From the NCBI GenBank assembly GCA_041917755.1, contig JAYRWY010000007.1, positions 1 to 64,000 of the forward strand: DNA of 64,000 nucleotides, in the 5' to 3' direction. Under the pieces are notes generated by a model. That model worked only from the letters and a program-made list of their open reading frames with translations, searched no databases and was not told where the DNA came from. Below, in pieces: positions 32,151-41,508 of this stretch (position 1 is the first letter of the stretch; each line of letters starts with the position of its first letter). Origin of the DNA: RGZA01 sp041917755. Lineage in GTDB: Bacteria > Pseudomonadota > Alphaproteobacteria > UBA9219 > RGZA01. The translations under genes and the position numbers were made by a program.

Positions 32151-32987
32151 CTAAAACGATAACCGGAAGGTAATCACGCCGGCCGCAATCATCGCCGCGC
32201 CCATGATACGGAAAAGGTTGGGCTTTTCCTTAAGCAGTGCAAAGCCCACCAGCGCCGAAAAGAAAATAGAACTTTCGCGCAAGGCTGCCACCGTTGCAAC
32301 CGGAGCCTTGGTCATTGCCCATAATGCCACCGCGTAAGCTGCCGCCGACAAGGTAGCGCCAACCCATGGCCGCCAGTGATTTAGAGGCACCATAACGGAT
32401 TGTTTTTTGAACGGGCGGAACAAGGCAATACCGATGCCTTGCAATACAAAAATCCACATCGTATAGGCGACCGGCGAGCCTGATAGGCGAACGCCTTGAC
32501 CATCGATGATGGCGTAATAGGCAATCATCAGGCCGCAGAACACAGCCAGCAATGCCTGCTTTTTAAAGACAGCGAAATTGTTGATGGCGCTGATGCCGAT
32601 GGTGATAACGCCAAGTGAAATACAGGCAAGCCCGATGAGTTCGGGTAGCGACATGGTTTCGTGCAATACCAGAAAGCCAAACAACGCAACAAATGGCGGT
32701 GATAGCCCGCGCATGAGTGGATAGCCGACCGCGTAATCCCCTTTTTTGTAAACTTTGGAGACGATGTACATGTAAAAAAATTGTGTGCATCCCGATGCCA
32801 GCATATAGGGCCAGCTGGCCGGGTCGGGTGATGGCACGACCAGTAACACCAGACCGGAGACCACCGCGCAGGCATAGCTTGCGGCAGTTACATTATCCCA
32901 TGGTTTGCCCTGACTTTTGAGAAGGGCATTCCATGTGGCGTGGCCTAAGGCCGCCGCCAATACAGCAAAAAATACAATGAGTGGCAT
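32151..32987 (-). CDS. EamA/DMT family transporter
   Basis: A 278-residue protein with ten hydrophobic segments in two EamA halves: the first ends near VGYPLMRGLSPPFVALFGFL, and the second ends near LKEKPNLFRIMGAAMIAAGV. The family exports or imports small metabolites such as amino acids, nucleobases or sugars through the inner membrane. The substrate cannot be told. It stands between mnmA and a small membrane protein gene on the same strand. Confidence 0.9.
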   Translation of the reverse strand: MPLIVFFAVLAAALGHATWNALLKSQGKPWDNVTAASYACAVVSGLVLLVVPSPDPASWPYMLASGCTQFFYMYIVSKVYKKGDYAVGYPLMRGLSPPFVALFGFLVLHETMSLPELIGLACISLGVITIGISAINNFAVFKKQALLAVFCGLMIAYYAIIDGQGVRLSGSPVAYTMWIFVLQGIGIALFRPFKKQSVMVPLNHWRPWVGATLSAAAYAVALWAMTKAPVATVAALRESSIFFSALVGFALLKEKPNLFRIMGAAMIAAGVITFRLSF

Positions 32988-33011
32988 TCAGGTGTTATAA
33001 GGTCGCGATGA

Positions 33012-33434
33012 CTAAATCGCAAGCACGTTACGCAGCTTTTCAACGTGCAAGTACGGCCCTTCGATGGCGACATGGCCGGTATTGATTTCCACGCGGATGC
33101 GGTCAGCAAAAATGCCGGCGCGCACGGTAGGAGAGAATAACAGCACTTTTTTAAACTGGTTTTCAGGACGATAGCCCATGCTGTGCAACAGCAATTGAAT
33201 GCGTGTGGCGATATCAATATTTGGGTCGACGTTGAATTCATAGGAAAGTGACCGCACGAACAGCCCGACGCCAATGCCAAACACCAGACCGCATGCCGCA
33301 CCAAGCCCGCCCGCCACCATGATGCCGTGGGTGCCTTGTGCCTTCAGGTTCCAAAGAACATAGATGAGTGCACCGAACATCAGCCCGGTGAGTGGAAATA
33401 CGACGAGGAAAATATCGCTGAACCTGCGTTTCAT
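33012..33434 (-). CDS. Small membrane protein, unknown
   Basis: A 140-residue protein with two membrane segments (about 9-29 and 38-62) and a soluble C-terminal domain of about 75 residues with a beta-rich pattern (KVLLFSPTVRAGIFADRIRV, HVAIEGPYLHVEKLRNVL). No family is recognised. It is followed by the EamA gene 24 bp downstream on the same strand. Confidence 0.75.
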   Translation of the reverse strand: MKRRFSDIFLVVFPLTGLMFGALIYVLWNLKAQGTHGIMVAGGLGAACGLVFGIGVGLFVRSLSYEFNVDPNIDIATRIQLLLHSMGYRPENQFKKVLLFSPTVRAGIFADRIRVEINTGHVAIEGPYLHVEKLRNVLAI

Positions 33435-33611
33435 GATGATCCTTGTTCGCTATGCGTATCGCTTGCGGTAGTGACGGGTATGTTTCCCGCCAACTCAACG
33501 CGAATAGAATAAAGCCCAGCGATTAACAGATTCTTAAGCTGCGACGTCGTGCACTATTCAAGTAATTAAAACTGGTCTATCTATACTATTTACCATGTTG
33601 CGGGAGTTAAC

Positions 33612-34505
33612 GTGTTGTCGCCTGAATCCATCTTGATTACCTGTCCCGGCGTTGCCGGGGATCACCGCGTGCATGTTTTAAAATGGACCAGCCGGAAACC
33701 AAGCCCCACTTTGCCGCCAGTTATCTGTGTGCATGGCCTGACCCGTATGGGCTATGATTTTTTTGATATCGCCCAATATTTATCAGCGGAACGTGATGTA
33801 TACAGCATCACAATGCCGGGGCGCGGGGAAAGTGAATGGTTATCCGACCCTGTGCACTATAACTATCCAACCTATGTTGCCGATTGCACCTACATCATTC
33901 GCACAACGCTTGGCTTATCATCAGTGGATTGGCTTGGCACCAGCATGGGTGGCTTGATTGGCATGTGGGTGGCCGCTTTGGATTCTGCGAGTACGTCTCC
34001 TGCAATTACTGCAGCCGCGCCTGCGCTTATCCGCAAGCTTGTATTAAATGATATTGGCCCGTTCTTGCCGCTAAGTGCCATTCAACGCATCGCGTTCTAT
34101 GCGGGCCGTGCGCAAACCTTTGCCAATATTGATGAAGTGGAACGCCATTGCCGTGCCATTTATGCAGATTTCGGCATTAAAACCGATAAGGACTGGCGGT
34201 TTTTTGCCGAGCACACCATCCGGCCATTGGAAAGCGGCGGTTATACGCTTCATTATGATCCGGCGATTGCCAAAAATTTTGGTGATGTAAAGGAAGACGT
34301 ATCCATCTGGCCGATTTATGAGGCGGTGAAATGCCCGACGTTGTTACTGCGAGGCGTGCGTTCAGATGTGCTGTCAAAAGAAATTGCCGCCGAGATGACG
34401 CAGCGCGGACCCAAAGCGACGTTAGTAACATTTGAGAATTGTGGTCACGCCCTTGCATTGATTGATGCAGAGCAGATGAAGGTTGTCAGCGAATTTTTGT
34501 CGTAA
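33612..34505 (+). CDS. Alpha/beta-hydrolase
   Basis: A 297-residue hydrolase of the alpha/beta fold. It has an oxyanion region V-H-G-L-T-R-M-G-Y, nucleophile elbow G-T-S-M-G-G (Ser near 113), acid near DVLSKE (about 250) and the catalytic His in ENCGHALALID (about 278). The GTG start is supported by GGAG 6 nt upstream. No signal peptide, so cytoplasmic. The substrate is unknown; related sequences are annotated as esterases or carboxylic-ester hydrolases. Confidence 0.9.
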   Translation: MLSPESILITCPGVAGDHRVHVLKWTSRKPSPTLPPVICVHGLTRMGYDFFDIAQYLSAERDVYSITMPGRGESEWLSDPVHYNYPTYVADCTYIIRTTLGLSSVDWLGTSMGGLIGMWVAALDSASTSPAITAAAPALIRKLVLNDIGPFLPLSAIQRIAFYAGRAQTFANIDEVERHCRAIYADFGIKTDKDWRFFAEHTIRPLESGGYTLHYDPAIAKNFGDVKEDVSIWPIYEAVKCPTLLLRGVRSDVLSKEIAAEMTQRGPKATLVTFENCGHALALIDAEQMKVVSEFLS

Positions 34506-34508
34506 GCT

Positions 34509-35912
34509 TTAGCGCAGAATTTGCATGGCTTTGCCGCCGACATCACCGGGGGTGCACGCGCCATCGCCAAACAAGGCTGAGCCGCCGCATGCGCTGCGCC
34601 ACAATGCAAGGCCATCTTCATTGATATCGGGCAGAAGATACATTTTTTGCATACGGTCAACCTCATCACCATAAATCCGGTGCAGGCTGGCAAAGAAAAT
34701 TTCATTGCGCTGACGCACGCTGCCTCCTTGCGCATTGAGCGCACAAGCATCGGGTGTGGTTTCGTGGATGGGCAGGGTTGCGCCCGCGCCTGCCAGATAA
34801 ATAATGCGTTTTGCTGAATAATTCAGACGGATTTCATTGACTGCATTTTTGCGCCCATAGGCAGGTAAATCATCCAGCCCGTAAGGGAAGCTGTTCATCG
34901 GGCGGCAGGCTTCGGGGCGGGTGGGCGCAAAGGCATCGCTTTCGATTTTGGCGGTGAGCGGGTCATCACGGTGCGGAACAAGGCGTTGATTGTCCATGTA
35001 CAGAAAGCGCTGGGTTTGCGCGGCAACAAAACGTACTTCAATCCCTTCATCCATCAATACCGAAGGCGCAATGCCGAGCGCGGCATAGCGTTGTACAAAA
35101 TCGGCGCCGCCGGATGTGCCGGCAATGACGACTTTTTGCAGTTCGGGAAACAGTTTCGGCCGCGCCAGCGATAGCAGCATGAAATCCATCGCGGTGTAAC
35201 TACTCACGCCTTTTTTGCTTTGCCATATGCCTTTTTGATCAGGGGTAACGCTATCGCCGCCAATCACCCAGCTGGCATTAACCCAGCGCAGTAATGCCGC
35301 GCCCCTATCCGGCCAGCTTGGCGCGTGGGCCGCCACATCTTCGCTGTTTAAAAATTGCGGCGCAAAAATAAAGCTGGCATCGGCGTTCCATTCGGGATGG
35401 CGGGCGATGGCTTCTTCTTGTGCGCTGCGTGCATAGGCAAAGGCTTTGGCAGCTTCGCGTGATTGGTCGTGAATCATCACCACCAGGGTTTGAATGTTTT
35501 TTTGCACCTTGTTGATTGGCGCGGTGCTGAAGAAAGGTAGCACAGGCGGGGATTCTTCATCTTCGCTGCGGTCAAAGGAATAGATGGGAATAAAGCTTTG
35601 GCCGATTTCAATGCCCGGACCGCTCGCCTTTTGTTTTTTCGGCGTGCCGTCAAGCTCGGTGGCGGGTTCAGGTGGTTCGGGGATGGGGTCCTGCATGGCG
35701 GGTGGCGGGATATCAATCCGCGGTAATTTTTTATTGCTGATGATATCCAGCAATTTATCAACCAAGGATGGTTCGGCCGCTTTGGCAGCAGGCGGCGCAG
35801 GTAACAAGGGTGGCGGTGCAGATTGCGCCAAAGCAGTACCAGGCAGCCCCAACAACAGGGCTAAAACCGCGCCAAACAACGCATAAGGTTTTGAGGGTGG
35901 AAAGCGATGCAT
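34509..35912 (-). CDS. Exported alpha/beta-hydrolase-like protein
   Basis: A protein of about 467 residues from ATG 35912 (MHRFPPSKPY). The signal segment ALFGAVLALLLGLPGTALA is followed by a Pro/Ala-rich linker (about 30-110). A hydrolase-like domain then shows TLVVMIHDQSREA, IFAPQFLN and the elbow I-A-G-T-S-G-G-A-D. Closely similar proteins are often described as PHB-depolymerase-like. The acid and His are not certain by eye. The extended frame to 35957 would overlap the start of the divergent glycosyltransferase and is rejected. Confidence 0.75.
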   Translation of the reverse strand: MHRFPPSKPYALFGAVLALLLGLPGTALAQSAPPPLLPAPPAAKAAEPSLVDKLLDIISNKKLPRIDIPPPAMQDPIPEPPEPATELDGTPKKQKASGPGIEIGQSFIPIYSFDRSEDEESPPVLPFFSTAPINKVQKNIQTLVVMIHDQSREAAKAFAYARSAQEEAIARHPEWNADASFIFAPQFLNSEDVAAHAPSWPDRGAALLRWVNASWVIGGDSVTPDQKGIWQSKKGVSSYTAMDFMLLSLARPKLFPELQKVVIAGTSGGADFVQRYAALGIAPSVLMDEGIEVRFVAAQTQRFLYMDNQRLVPHRDDPLTAKIESDAFAPTRPEACRPMNSFPYGLDDLPAYGRKNAVNEIRLNYSAKRIIYLAGAGATLPIHETTPDACALNAQGGSVRQRNEIFFASLHRIYGDEVDRMQKMYLLPDINEDGLALWRSACGGSALFGDGACTPGDVGGKAMQILR

Positions 35913-35955
35913 AAATTGATATTGTCTTTTCTTCACAGCAAAGTCATTAAATATC

Positions 35956-37215
35956 ATGCGTCAAACAAATCAATCGCCCGTCAATGTTCATGTCCTTGTT
36001 GATCTGGAATGGTCGCCCAATGCGGGCGGGCATGTCAAATGCTGGGAACGCTTTGCCGAAGCCGCCGTTAAAACGCCTGACATTAATTTAACGGTGCATT
36101 TTTCAGGGCAGACCGCGCAGCGTCGCCAATTGTCATCGCATGTGACGTATGAAATTCATGAGCCGGTATTCAGCACGCGGCGCATTCCGTTTATGGGGCA
36201 TGTGCCCGACCATACCGATATGGGGCAATTCCACCCCGAGCTTGCGCGCAAATTGATGAAGGCGGATGTCATCCACACGACCGATGCGTTTTTCTGTTTT
36301 GCCAAAACGGCGGAGCGTATCGCGCAGCAAACCCTGACACCGCTTATTCATTCCGTGCATACCGATAGCGTTGCGTATTCCGAATTATTCACACGCAAAA
36401 TGCTGGAAGAAAAATTCAACATATTTAAGTTAAACCGCATCTTAATTGATGAATTGCGTATCCCGCAGCGTGTAGGTGCGGGCATGCGCGCGCGGCTTGA
36501 AAAGCACCAGAAGCAGTGCGCGCGCGTGCTGACCTCGCGGGATGAAGACCATGCCATGGCGGCGCATCATGTACCGCCAGAAAAACTGGGACATTTGCGT
36601 TTGGGTATTGACCGCGCAATTTTCAAACCGCAGCGCGGCAACCGCCAGAAGTTGAACGAAAAATATGCGATACCTTCAGATGCATTGGTGGTGGTGTTTG
36701 TGGGGCGCCTTGATGAAGGCAAAAACGTATATGTATTGATTGATGCGGTGGAGCGTGCCATTCGCGAAGGGTCATCGGTATTTCTCATCGCGGCGGGGAT
36801 TGGCCCTGCGGCAGAAATTATTGAACGGCGTTTGAACGGATATTCGGCCTGCGTTGGATTTTTAGGCGCGAATGAATTGGCGGAAATTTATGCCAGCGCG
36901 GATTTCATGGTGCTGCCATCGCATGTGGAAACATGGAGCATGGTGGCGGCTGAAGCTCTGGCATGCGGATTACCAGTGATTGCCGCATCGCAAAGCGGTG
37001 TGGGACGGTTTATAGGTGATACGCAAGCGGGCGAATTGGTGTGGGATAATAGTGCGGTTGCCTGGGCGGAAGCATTGCATAACGCATGCGCGCAGCGCGG
37101 GGATAAACGCCTTCGTGAAAACGCCGTGTCATTCGCCAACCAACATTTCCCCAGCTGGCAGCAAGCATTGGAAGAAGATTTAATTCCTGTGTGGAAAGCC
37201 GTGCGGAAAAAATAA
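35956..37215 (+). CDS. GT4 family glycosyltransferase
   Basis: A 419-residue GT-B glycosyltransferase. N-domain: VDLEWSPNAGGHVKCWERFA and DVIHTTDAFF. C-domain: VVVFVGRLDEGKNVYVLIDA, then SADFMVLPSHVETWSMVAAE and ALACGLPVIA, with the sugar-nucleotide E-x7-E pattern. It is directly coupled (TAATG, 1-bp overlap) to an LmbE-type deacetylase. The pair resembles the GT plus GlcNAc-deacetylase steps of low-molecular-weight thiol or GlcN-lipid pathways. That parallel is inference; no ligase genes accompany it. Confidence 0.9.
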   Translation: MRQTNQSPVNVHVLVDLEWSPNAGGHVKCWERFAEAAVKTPDINLTVHFSGQTAQRRQLSSHVTYEIHEPVFSTRRIPFMGHVPDHTDMGQFHPELARKLMKADVIHTTDAFFCFAKTAERIAQQTLTPLIHSVHTDSVAYSELFTRKMLEEKFNIFKLNRILIDELRIPQRVGAGMRARLEKHQKQCARVLTSRDEDHAMAAHHVPPEKLGHLRLGIDRAIFKPQRGNRQKLNEKYAIPSDALVVVFVGRLDEGKNVYVLIDAVERAIREGSSVFLIAAGIGPAAEIIERRLNGYSACVGFLGANELAEIYASADFMVLPSHVETWSMVAAEALACGLPVIAASQSGVGRFIGDTQAGELVWDNSAVAWAEALHNACAQRGDKRLRENAVSFANQHFPSWQQALEEDLIPVWKAVRKK

Positions 37216-37991
37216 TGCCAGATCATATGTACGGAAAGCGCATCCTGATTTTAATACCGCACCCCGATGACGAGGTGGTGGCATGTGCCGCCGCCATCGC
37301 GCGGGCACGTGCGCAAGGCGCGCGGGTATATGGCGTAAATTTATCGCATGGGTGTCTTGCCAAGCAAACCATGTGGTGGTGGGAACGCGGCAAGTATGAG
37401 GCCGATGTGGAACGCCGTATATCCGAAAGCGTGCGTGTGGCTGAATTTCTTGGCATCAACATGTTGCAGGGGAATGTGACGCGCGCGGCGCGCGAGATTT
37501 GGCCGGATTTGCAAACCGTGTATGGCGAGGTAATGCAGGCGATGCAAGCCTGCGCGCCCGATATGCTGTGGGTGCCAGCGTACGAAGGCGGCAACCCCGA
37601 CCATGACGGGATTAATGCATTGGCCAGCACGATTAAAAATGTGCCGGTCTATGAAATGGCCGAGTATCATTTTGCATCGGGCATCCCGCATTCCAATGCG
37701 TTTTTGGCCATCAAAGGCAATGAAACCGTGTTGAATTTAACGGCCGATGAACAGGCGATGAAACGCGCAGCGTTAGCATTGTATGAATCTGAGCAAAAAA
37801 ATCTGGGCGATATGGATGTGCGCTATGAAAGTTTTCGCCCGCTGGCAGCGTATGATTATTCAAAACGCCCGCATGAAGGCACGTTGTGGTATGAACGCTT
37901 CCAATGGGTGCCCTTCCGTCATCCGCGTGTGGATTTTACAAAAGCAGCCAGCGTGAGTAAGGCGATGACGGAGTTTTTGGGGAAGAATTGA
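37215..37991 (+). CDS. PIG-L/LmbE family deacetylase
   Basis: A 258-residue protein with the zinc motif I-P-H-P-D-D-E near residue 16-22 and a second His in the NPDHDGINALA region, the LmbE/PIG-L signature. Such enzymes remove the acetyl group from GlcNAc attached to lipids or small acceptors. The start ATG overlaps the glycosyltransferase stop by 1 bp, so the two act together: sugar transfer, then deacetylation of the product. Confidence 0.92.
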   Translation: MPDHMYGKRILILIPHPDDEVVACAAAIARARAQGARVYGVNLSHGCLAKQTMWWWERGKYEADVERRISESVRVAEFLGINMLQGNVTRAAREIWPDLQTVYGEVMQAMQACAPDMLWVPAYEGGNPDHDGINALASTIKNVPVYEMAEYHFASGIPHSNAFLAIKGNETVLNLTADEQAMKRAALALYESEQKNLGDMDVRYESFRPLAAYDYSKRPHEGTLWYERFQWVPFRHPRVDFTKAASVSKAMTEFLGKN

Positions 37992-37994
37992 CGC

Positions 37995-39233
37995 ATGAAA
38001 AATAATACCAATAAGAATAAATTGGTTTTGCCAGTATTTCCAACAGAAGGTTCTTTACAATTATTGCTCAGAGCAAGATTAATGATTGCGCATGCAACGG
38101 AGCATGCATCATTAAAAACTGATTTTGATAATATGATAGCTGTTCTTGGCTATGATAGTGCTGTTGAATATTTGTTGCGCATTATTGCAACACATCTCGA
38201 CTTGGAAAGTCTAACTGGAAAGACGTTTGCGAACGTTGATATTGCCTCATTAGCCGGAGAAATTGATTCAGCTCTACGAAATCATGCTGGAGTGCACCTT
38301 CCATGTCTTGCTGAAATCAAATTGCTGCGACAAACAAGGAATCTTGTGCAGCATGGTGTAGTGGCGCCAAATGCGGAATTAAAGAGATTTGGCAGTATTG
38401 TACAAAAATTTGCCAATAGTGTGCTGACCTCGATTTTTGGACTTCCTTTTGAAGAACTGAGAATTTCGTCAGTTGTTTGCGATCCTGCAGTTAAAGCATT
38501 CTTAAAAAAAGCGGAAATCTGCATCGATAATAAGGAGTGGCTAAAGGCAATTGTCGCAACAAGAGATGCTTTTGAAAACGAGTATTTTAATAGAATAAAA
38601 ATGGCAAGTATTTCAATAGCACTTTATCCCAGTATTGTTCATGCTGAAGAAAAAAACGATATTTCTAGCTACAGCATAATCGCGATCAAAGAAGAATTAG
38701 AGCTGAATTACCTGGGAATAAACGATAGCGAATATAGAAGATACAAAGAGTATACGAAACACGTACCTCGTGAATTTAGGCCAAAAGATAGCTGCGGCTA
38801 TGTTGTAATGCAGAGGCCGTGGCAAAAAGAAGATGCAGAATTTTGCTATAGCTATGTAGCTAGAACAATTCTGAAATGGCAAGCGCTAGAAAGTGAGAAA
38901 TTATATGTTCCAAAAATAGATAATGAATATAAATTTGAGTATAAAATTGACAGTATAAATTTAGATGCGCCAACAGAACACGGGATGACTTATTTTTATG
39001 GCGCTGATTTTTGTGAAGAACTGAAGCTTTTTTATACAAATCAAGAAATTAAAAAGGCTTTAGAAAAAATAGAGAAAAATAAAAAAACAGAAATCGAAAC
39101 AAAAATTTATATTGATGGCAAGCTTGACAAGAACATCAAAGAAACCATCAGAATTAAGGGCATGAATATCTTTCTAGTTACAAATAATCCAGAAAGATGG
39201 GGCGTGGTAGTCTGGTATGAGCTAGTTGATTGA
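37995..39233 (+). CDS. AT-rich orphan with HEPN-like motif
   Basis: A 412-residue protein of no recognised family. The N-terminal half is helical. It contains L-L-R-Q-T-R-N-L-V-Q-H-G, where R115 and H120 form the R-x4-H motif of HEPN ribonuclease-type domains. The C-terminal half is rich in Lys, Glu and Tyr. No signal or membrane segment. The gene is far more AT-rich than the neighbours on either side (lmbE, hemB) and has no functional link to them, the look of a single-gene insertion. No antitoxin-like partner is adjacent. Confidence 0.6.
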   Translation: MKNNTNKNKLVLPVFPTEGSLQLLLRARLMIAHATEHASLKTDFDNMIAVLGYDSAVEYLLRIIATHLDLESLTGKTFANVDIASLAGEIDSALRNHAGVHLPCLAEIKLLRQTRNLVQHGVVAPNAELKRFGSIVQKFANSVLTSIFGLPFEELRISSVVCDPAVKAFLKKAEICIDNKEWLKAIVATRDAFENEYFNRIKMASISIALYPSIVHAEEKNDISSYSIIAIKEELELNYLGINDSEYRRYKEYTKHVPREFRPKDSCGYVVMQRPWQKEDAEFCYSYVARTILKWQALESEKLYVPKIDNEYKFEYKIDSINLDAPTEHGMTYFYGADFCEELKLFYTNQEIKKALEKIEKNKKTEIETKIYIDGKLDKNIKETIRIKGMNIFLVTNNPERWGVVVWYELVD

Positions 39234-39254
39234 CGTTTAAATCAAAAAGGTTAA

Positions 39255-40241
39255 TTACTTACCCAACAACTTCGCCACATCTTTAGCAGCATAAGTCAAA
39301 ATCGCATCTGCGCCAGAGCGTTTGAAGGACAGCATGGTTTCCATCAAAATGCGGTCGCTATCAATCCACCCGTTTTGTGCGGCGGCTTTCCACATCGCGT
39401 ATTCACCGCTGACCTGATACACAAAGGTCGGCATATTAAAGGTGGTTTTTACGCGGTGCACGATATCGAGGTATGGCAGGCCCGGTTTGACCATGACCAT
39501 ATCCGCGCCTTCTTCAATATCCATGGCGACTTCGCGCAAGGCTTCATCGCTGTTGGCGGCATCCATCTGATAGGTTTTTTTATCGCCCTTTAAGCTGCCC
39601 TTGTTATTCAGCGCGTCACGGAACGGCCCATAAAAGCCCGATGCGTATTTGGCGGCGTAGGATAAAATCAGCTTGTCTTGAAACCCTGCGGCATCCAGCG
39701 CTTTACGGATGCTGCCCACGCGGCCATCCATCATATCCGATGGGGCGATGATATCGCAGCCTGCGCGCACCTGCACCAGTGCCTGCTGACATAATACTTC
39801 CACCGTTTCATCATTGAGAATTTTTCCATCCACCAATAATCCGTCATGCGCGTGATCGGTAAAGGGATCGAGTGCGACATCGCAGATGATGCCCAAATCC
39901 GGCACAGCTTTTTTAACGGCGGCGACAGCACGGCAAATCAGATTATCGGGATTGGTGGCTTCAGACCCTTTGGCATTTTTCAATTTATTGTCGAGGGCCG
40001 GAAAAATCGCCATCGCGTTAATGCCAAGGGATTTGACTTCCTGGGCTTCTGCCACCAATTCATCGATGGAGAGGCGGGAAACGGCAGGCATGGATGGAAT
40101 GGCCTCGCGCACGCCCTTGCCTTCGACCACAAAACCGGTCCAGACCAAATCGTTCACCGATACGGCGTTTTCGGCAACAAGGTTACGCAGCCAAGCTGTT
40201 TGGCGGGTGCGGCGAAGGCGGGTATGTGGAAAACTGGGCAT
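39255..40241 (-). CDS. hemB: Delta-aminolevulinic acid dehydratase
   Basis: A 328-residue HemB, which joins two 5-aminolevulinate molecules into porphobilinogen in haem synthesis. Schiff-base lysines are in YAAKYASGFYGPFRDA and MVMVKPGLPYLD. The metal site reads D-V-A-L-D-P-F-T-D-H-A-H-D-G, with aspartates in place of the zinc cysteines, so this is the magnesium-type enzyme found in alphaproteobacteria. Standalone gene between the AT-rich orphan and hisZ. Confidence 0.97.
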   Translation of the reverse strand: MPSFPHTRLRRTRQTAWLRNLVAENAVSVNDLVWTGFVVEGKGVREAIPSMPAVSRLSIDELVAEAQEVKSLGINAMAIFPALDNKLKNAKGSEATNPDNLICRAVAAVKKAVPDLGIICDVALDPFTDHAHDGLLVDGKILNDETVEVLCQQALVQVRAGCDIIAPSDMMDGRVGSIRKALDAAGFQDKLILSYAAKYASGFYGPFRDALNNKGSLKGDKKTYQMDAANSDEALREVAMDIEEGADMVMVKPGLPYLDIVHRVKTTFNMPTFVYQVSGEYAMWKAAAQNGWIDSDRILMETMLSFKRSGADAILTYAAKDVAKLLGK

Positions 40242-40335
40242 ATGGCACTATTCTATCTGTGGTTAGGGACTAGTATTTTTAGTGAAAATCTTTATCTTCG
40301 GCTAGTCCATAATCTCTTGTTTTTGGCTCTGTTCC

Positions 40336-41490
40336 ATGAATCTTCTTCCTGCCGGTTTTTACGATATTCTGAGCCCTGATGCGCAAAGCGAGGCAGATGC
40401 CACGCAAACCCTTCTGGCTGGCTTTGCCGAACATGGCTATGGCCGCGTTGCGCCGCCGATGATGGAATTTGAAGAAACATTATTATCTGGCCCAGGCGCG
40501 ACATTGAACCGCACTACCTTCCGTGTGATGGACCCAAGCTCGCAGCGCATGCTGGCATGTCGCAGTGACCATACCCTTCAGATTGGTCGTATTGCCGCCA
40601 CGCGTTTATCACAGGCACCGCGCCCGCTGCGTCTTTCCTATGCGGGGCCGATATTGCGTCTATCCGGTCATGAACAAAATCACGCGCGGCAATTGACGCA
40701 AGTTGGCGTGGAATTAATTGGCAGCCTTGATGCTGAATCCGATGCGGAAGTGATGATGTTGGCGGTGCAGAGCCTGACGCAATTGGGTATTCACGATATC
40801 AGTATCGATGTGACGCTGCCCACCATGGTGCCAAGTATTTGCCATGCCATGCACATTGACAACGAAGCGCGCCGTAAATTGCACCACGCGCTTGACCGCA
40901 AGGATGAGGCGTTGGTGCAGGAATTGGCCGCCACACATAAGGTGGAGGGCCTTGAAAAAGCCAACCTCGAGAAGGTATGCGCATTGGCATTGGCATTGTT
41001 GCGTGCCAGCGGAGTTGCCAAGCGTGCGGTGGAATTGTTAAGCGCGATGGATTTGCCGGAAAAAGCCGCCTTGGATCGCACCCGTTTGACACGTGTGTTG
41101 GACCTTGTGCCTGCATCCCTGCAAAGCATGATGACAGTGGATTTGGTAGAGTATCGCGGATTTGAATATCAAACCGGATTGAGCTTTGCATTATTTTCCA
41201 AAACCATTCGTGCGGAGTTGGGCCGCGGTGGGCGTTACCGCACCGCTACGCAAGAACCCGCGACCGGATTTACATTCTATGCCGAAAGCCTGATGCCGGT
41301 ATTGCCGCGCGCAAAAAACCGCCCGCGCATTCTGGTGCCATTTGACGTATCGGAAAACATCAGCGTGGCATTGATGAATGAAGGTTATGTAGTGGTGCGC
41401 AATCTATCACGTGGCACGGATCTGATGACGGAAGCCAAGCGCCAGCATTGCCATGCGGTATTGGAAAACGGAAAACCCAAACTGGTATAA
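40336..41490 (+). CDS. hisZ: ATP phosphoribosyltransferase regulatory subunit HisZ
   Basis: A 384-residue class II histidyl-tRNA-synthetase paralogue without the anticodon-binding domain, thus HisZ. Motif 2-like DPSSQRMLACRSDHTLQIGR and RPLRLSYAGPILR are visible, and VEYRGFEYQTGLSFALFS resembles the HisA-type motif. HisZ pairs with a short HisG to form the first enzyme of histidine synthesis; hisG is not in this window. The hisZ-purA neighbourhood is usual in alphaproteobacteria, here interrupted by two leftward paralogues. Confidence 0.94.
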   Translation: MNLLPAGFYDILSPDAQSEADATQTLLAGFAEHGYGRVAPPMMEFEETLLSGPGATLNRTTFRVMDPSSQRMLACRSDHTLQIGRIAATRLSQAPRPLRLSYAGPILRLSGHEQNHARQLTQVGVELIGSLDAESDAEVMMLAVQSLTQLGIHDISIDVTLPTMVPSICHAMHIDNEARRKLHHALDRKDEALVQELAATHKVEGLEKANLEKVCALALALLRASGVAKRAVELLSAMDLPEKAALDRTRLTRVLDLVPASLQSMMTVDLVEYRGFEYQTGLSFALFSKTIRAELGRGGRYRTATQEPATGFTFYAESLMPVLPRAKNRPRILVPFDVSENISVALMNEGYVVVRNLSRGTDLMTEAKRQHCHAVLENGKPKLV

Positions 41491-41508
41491 GGGCTGTTGA
41501 GGTCTGAC

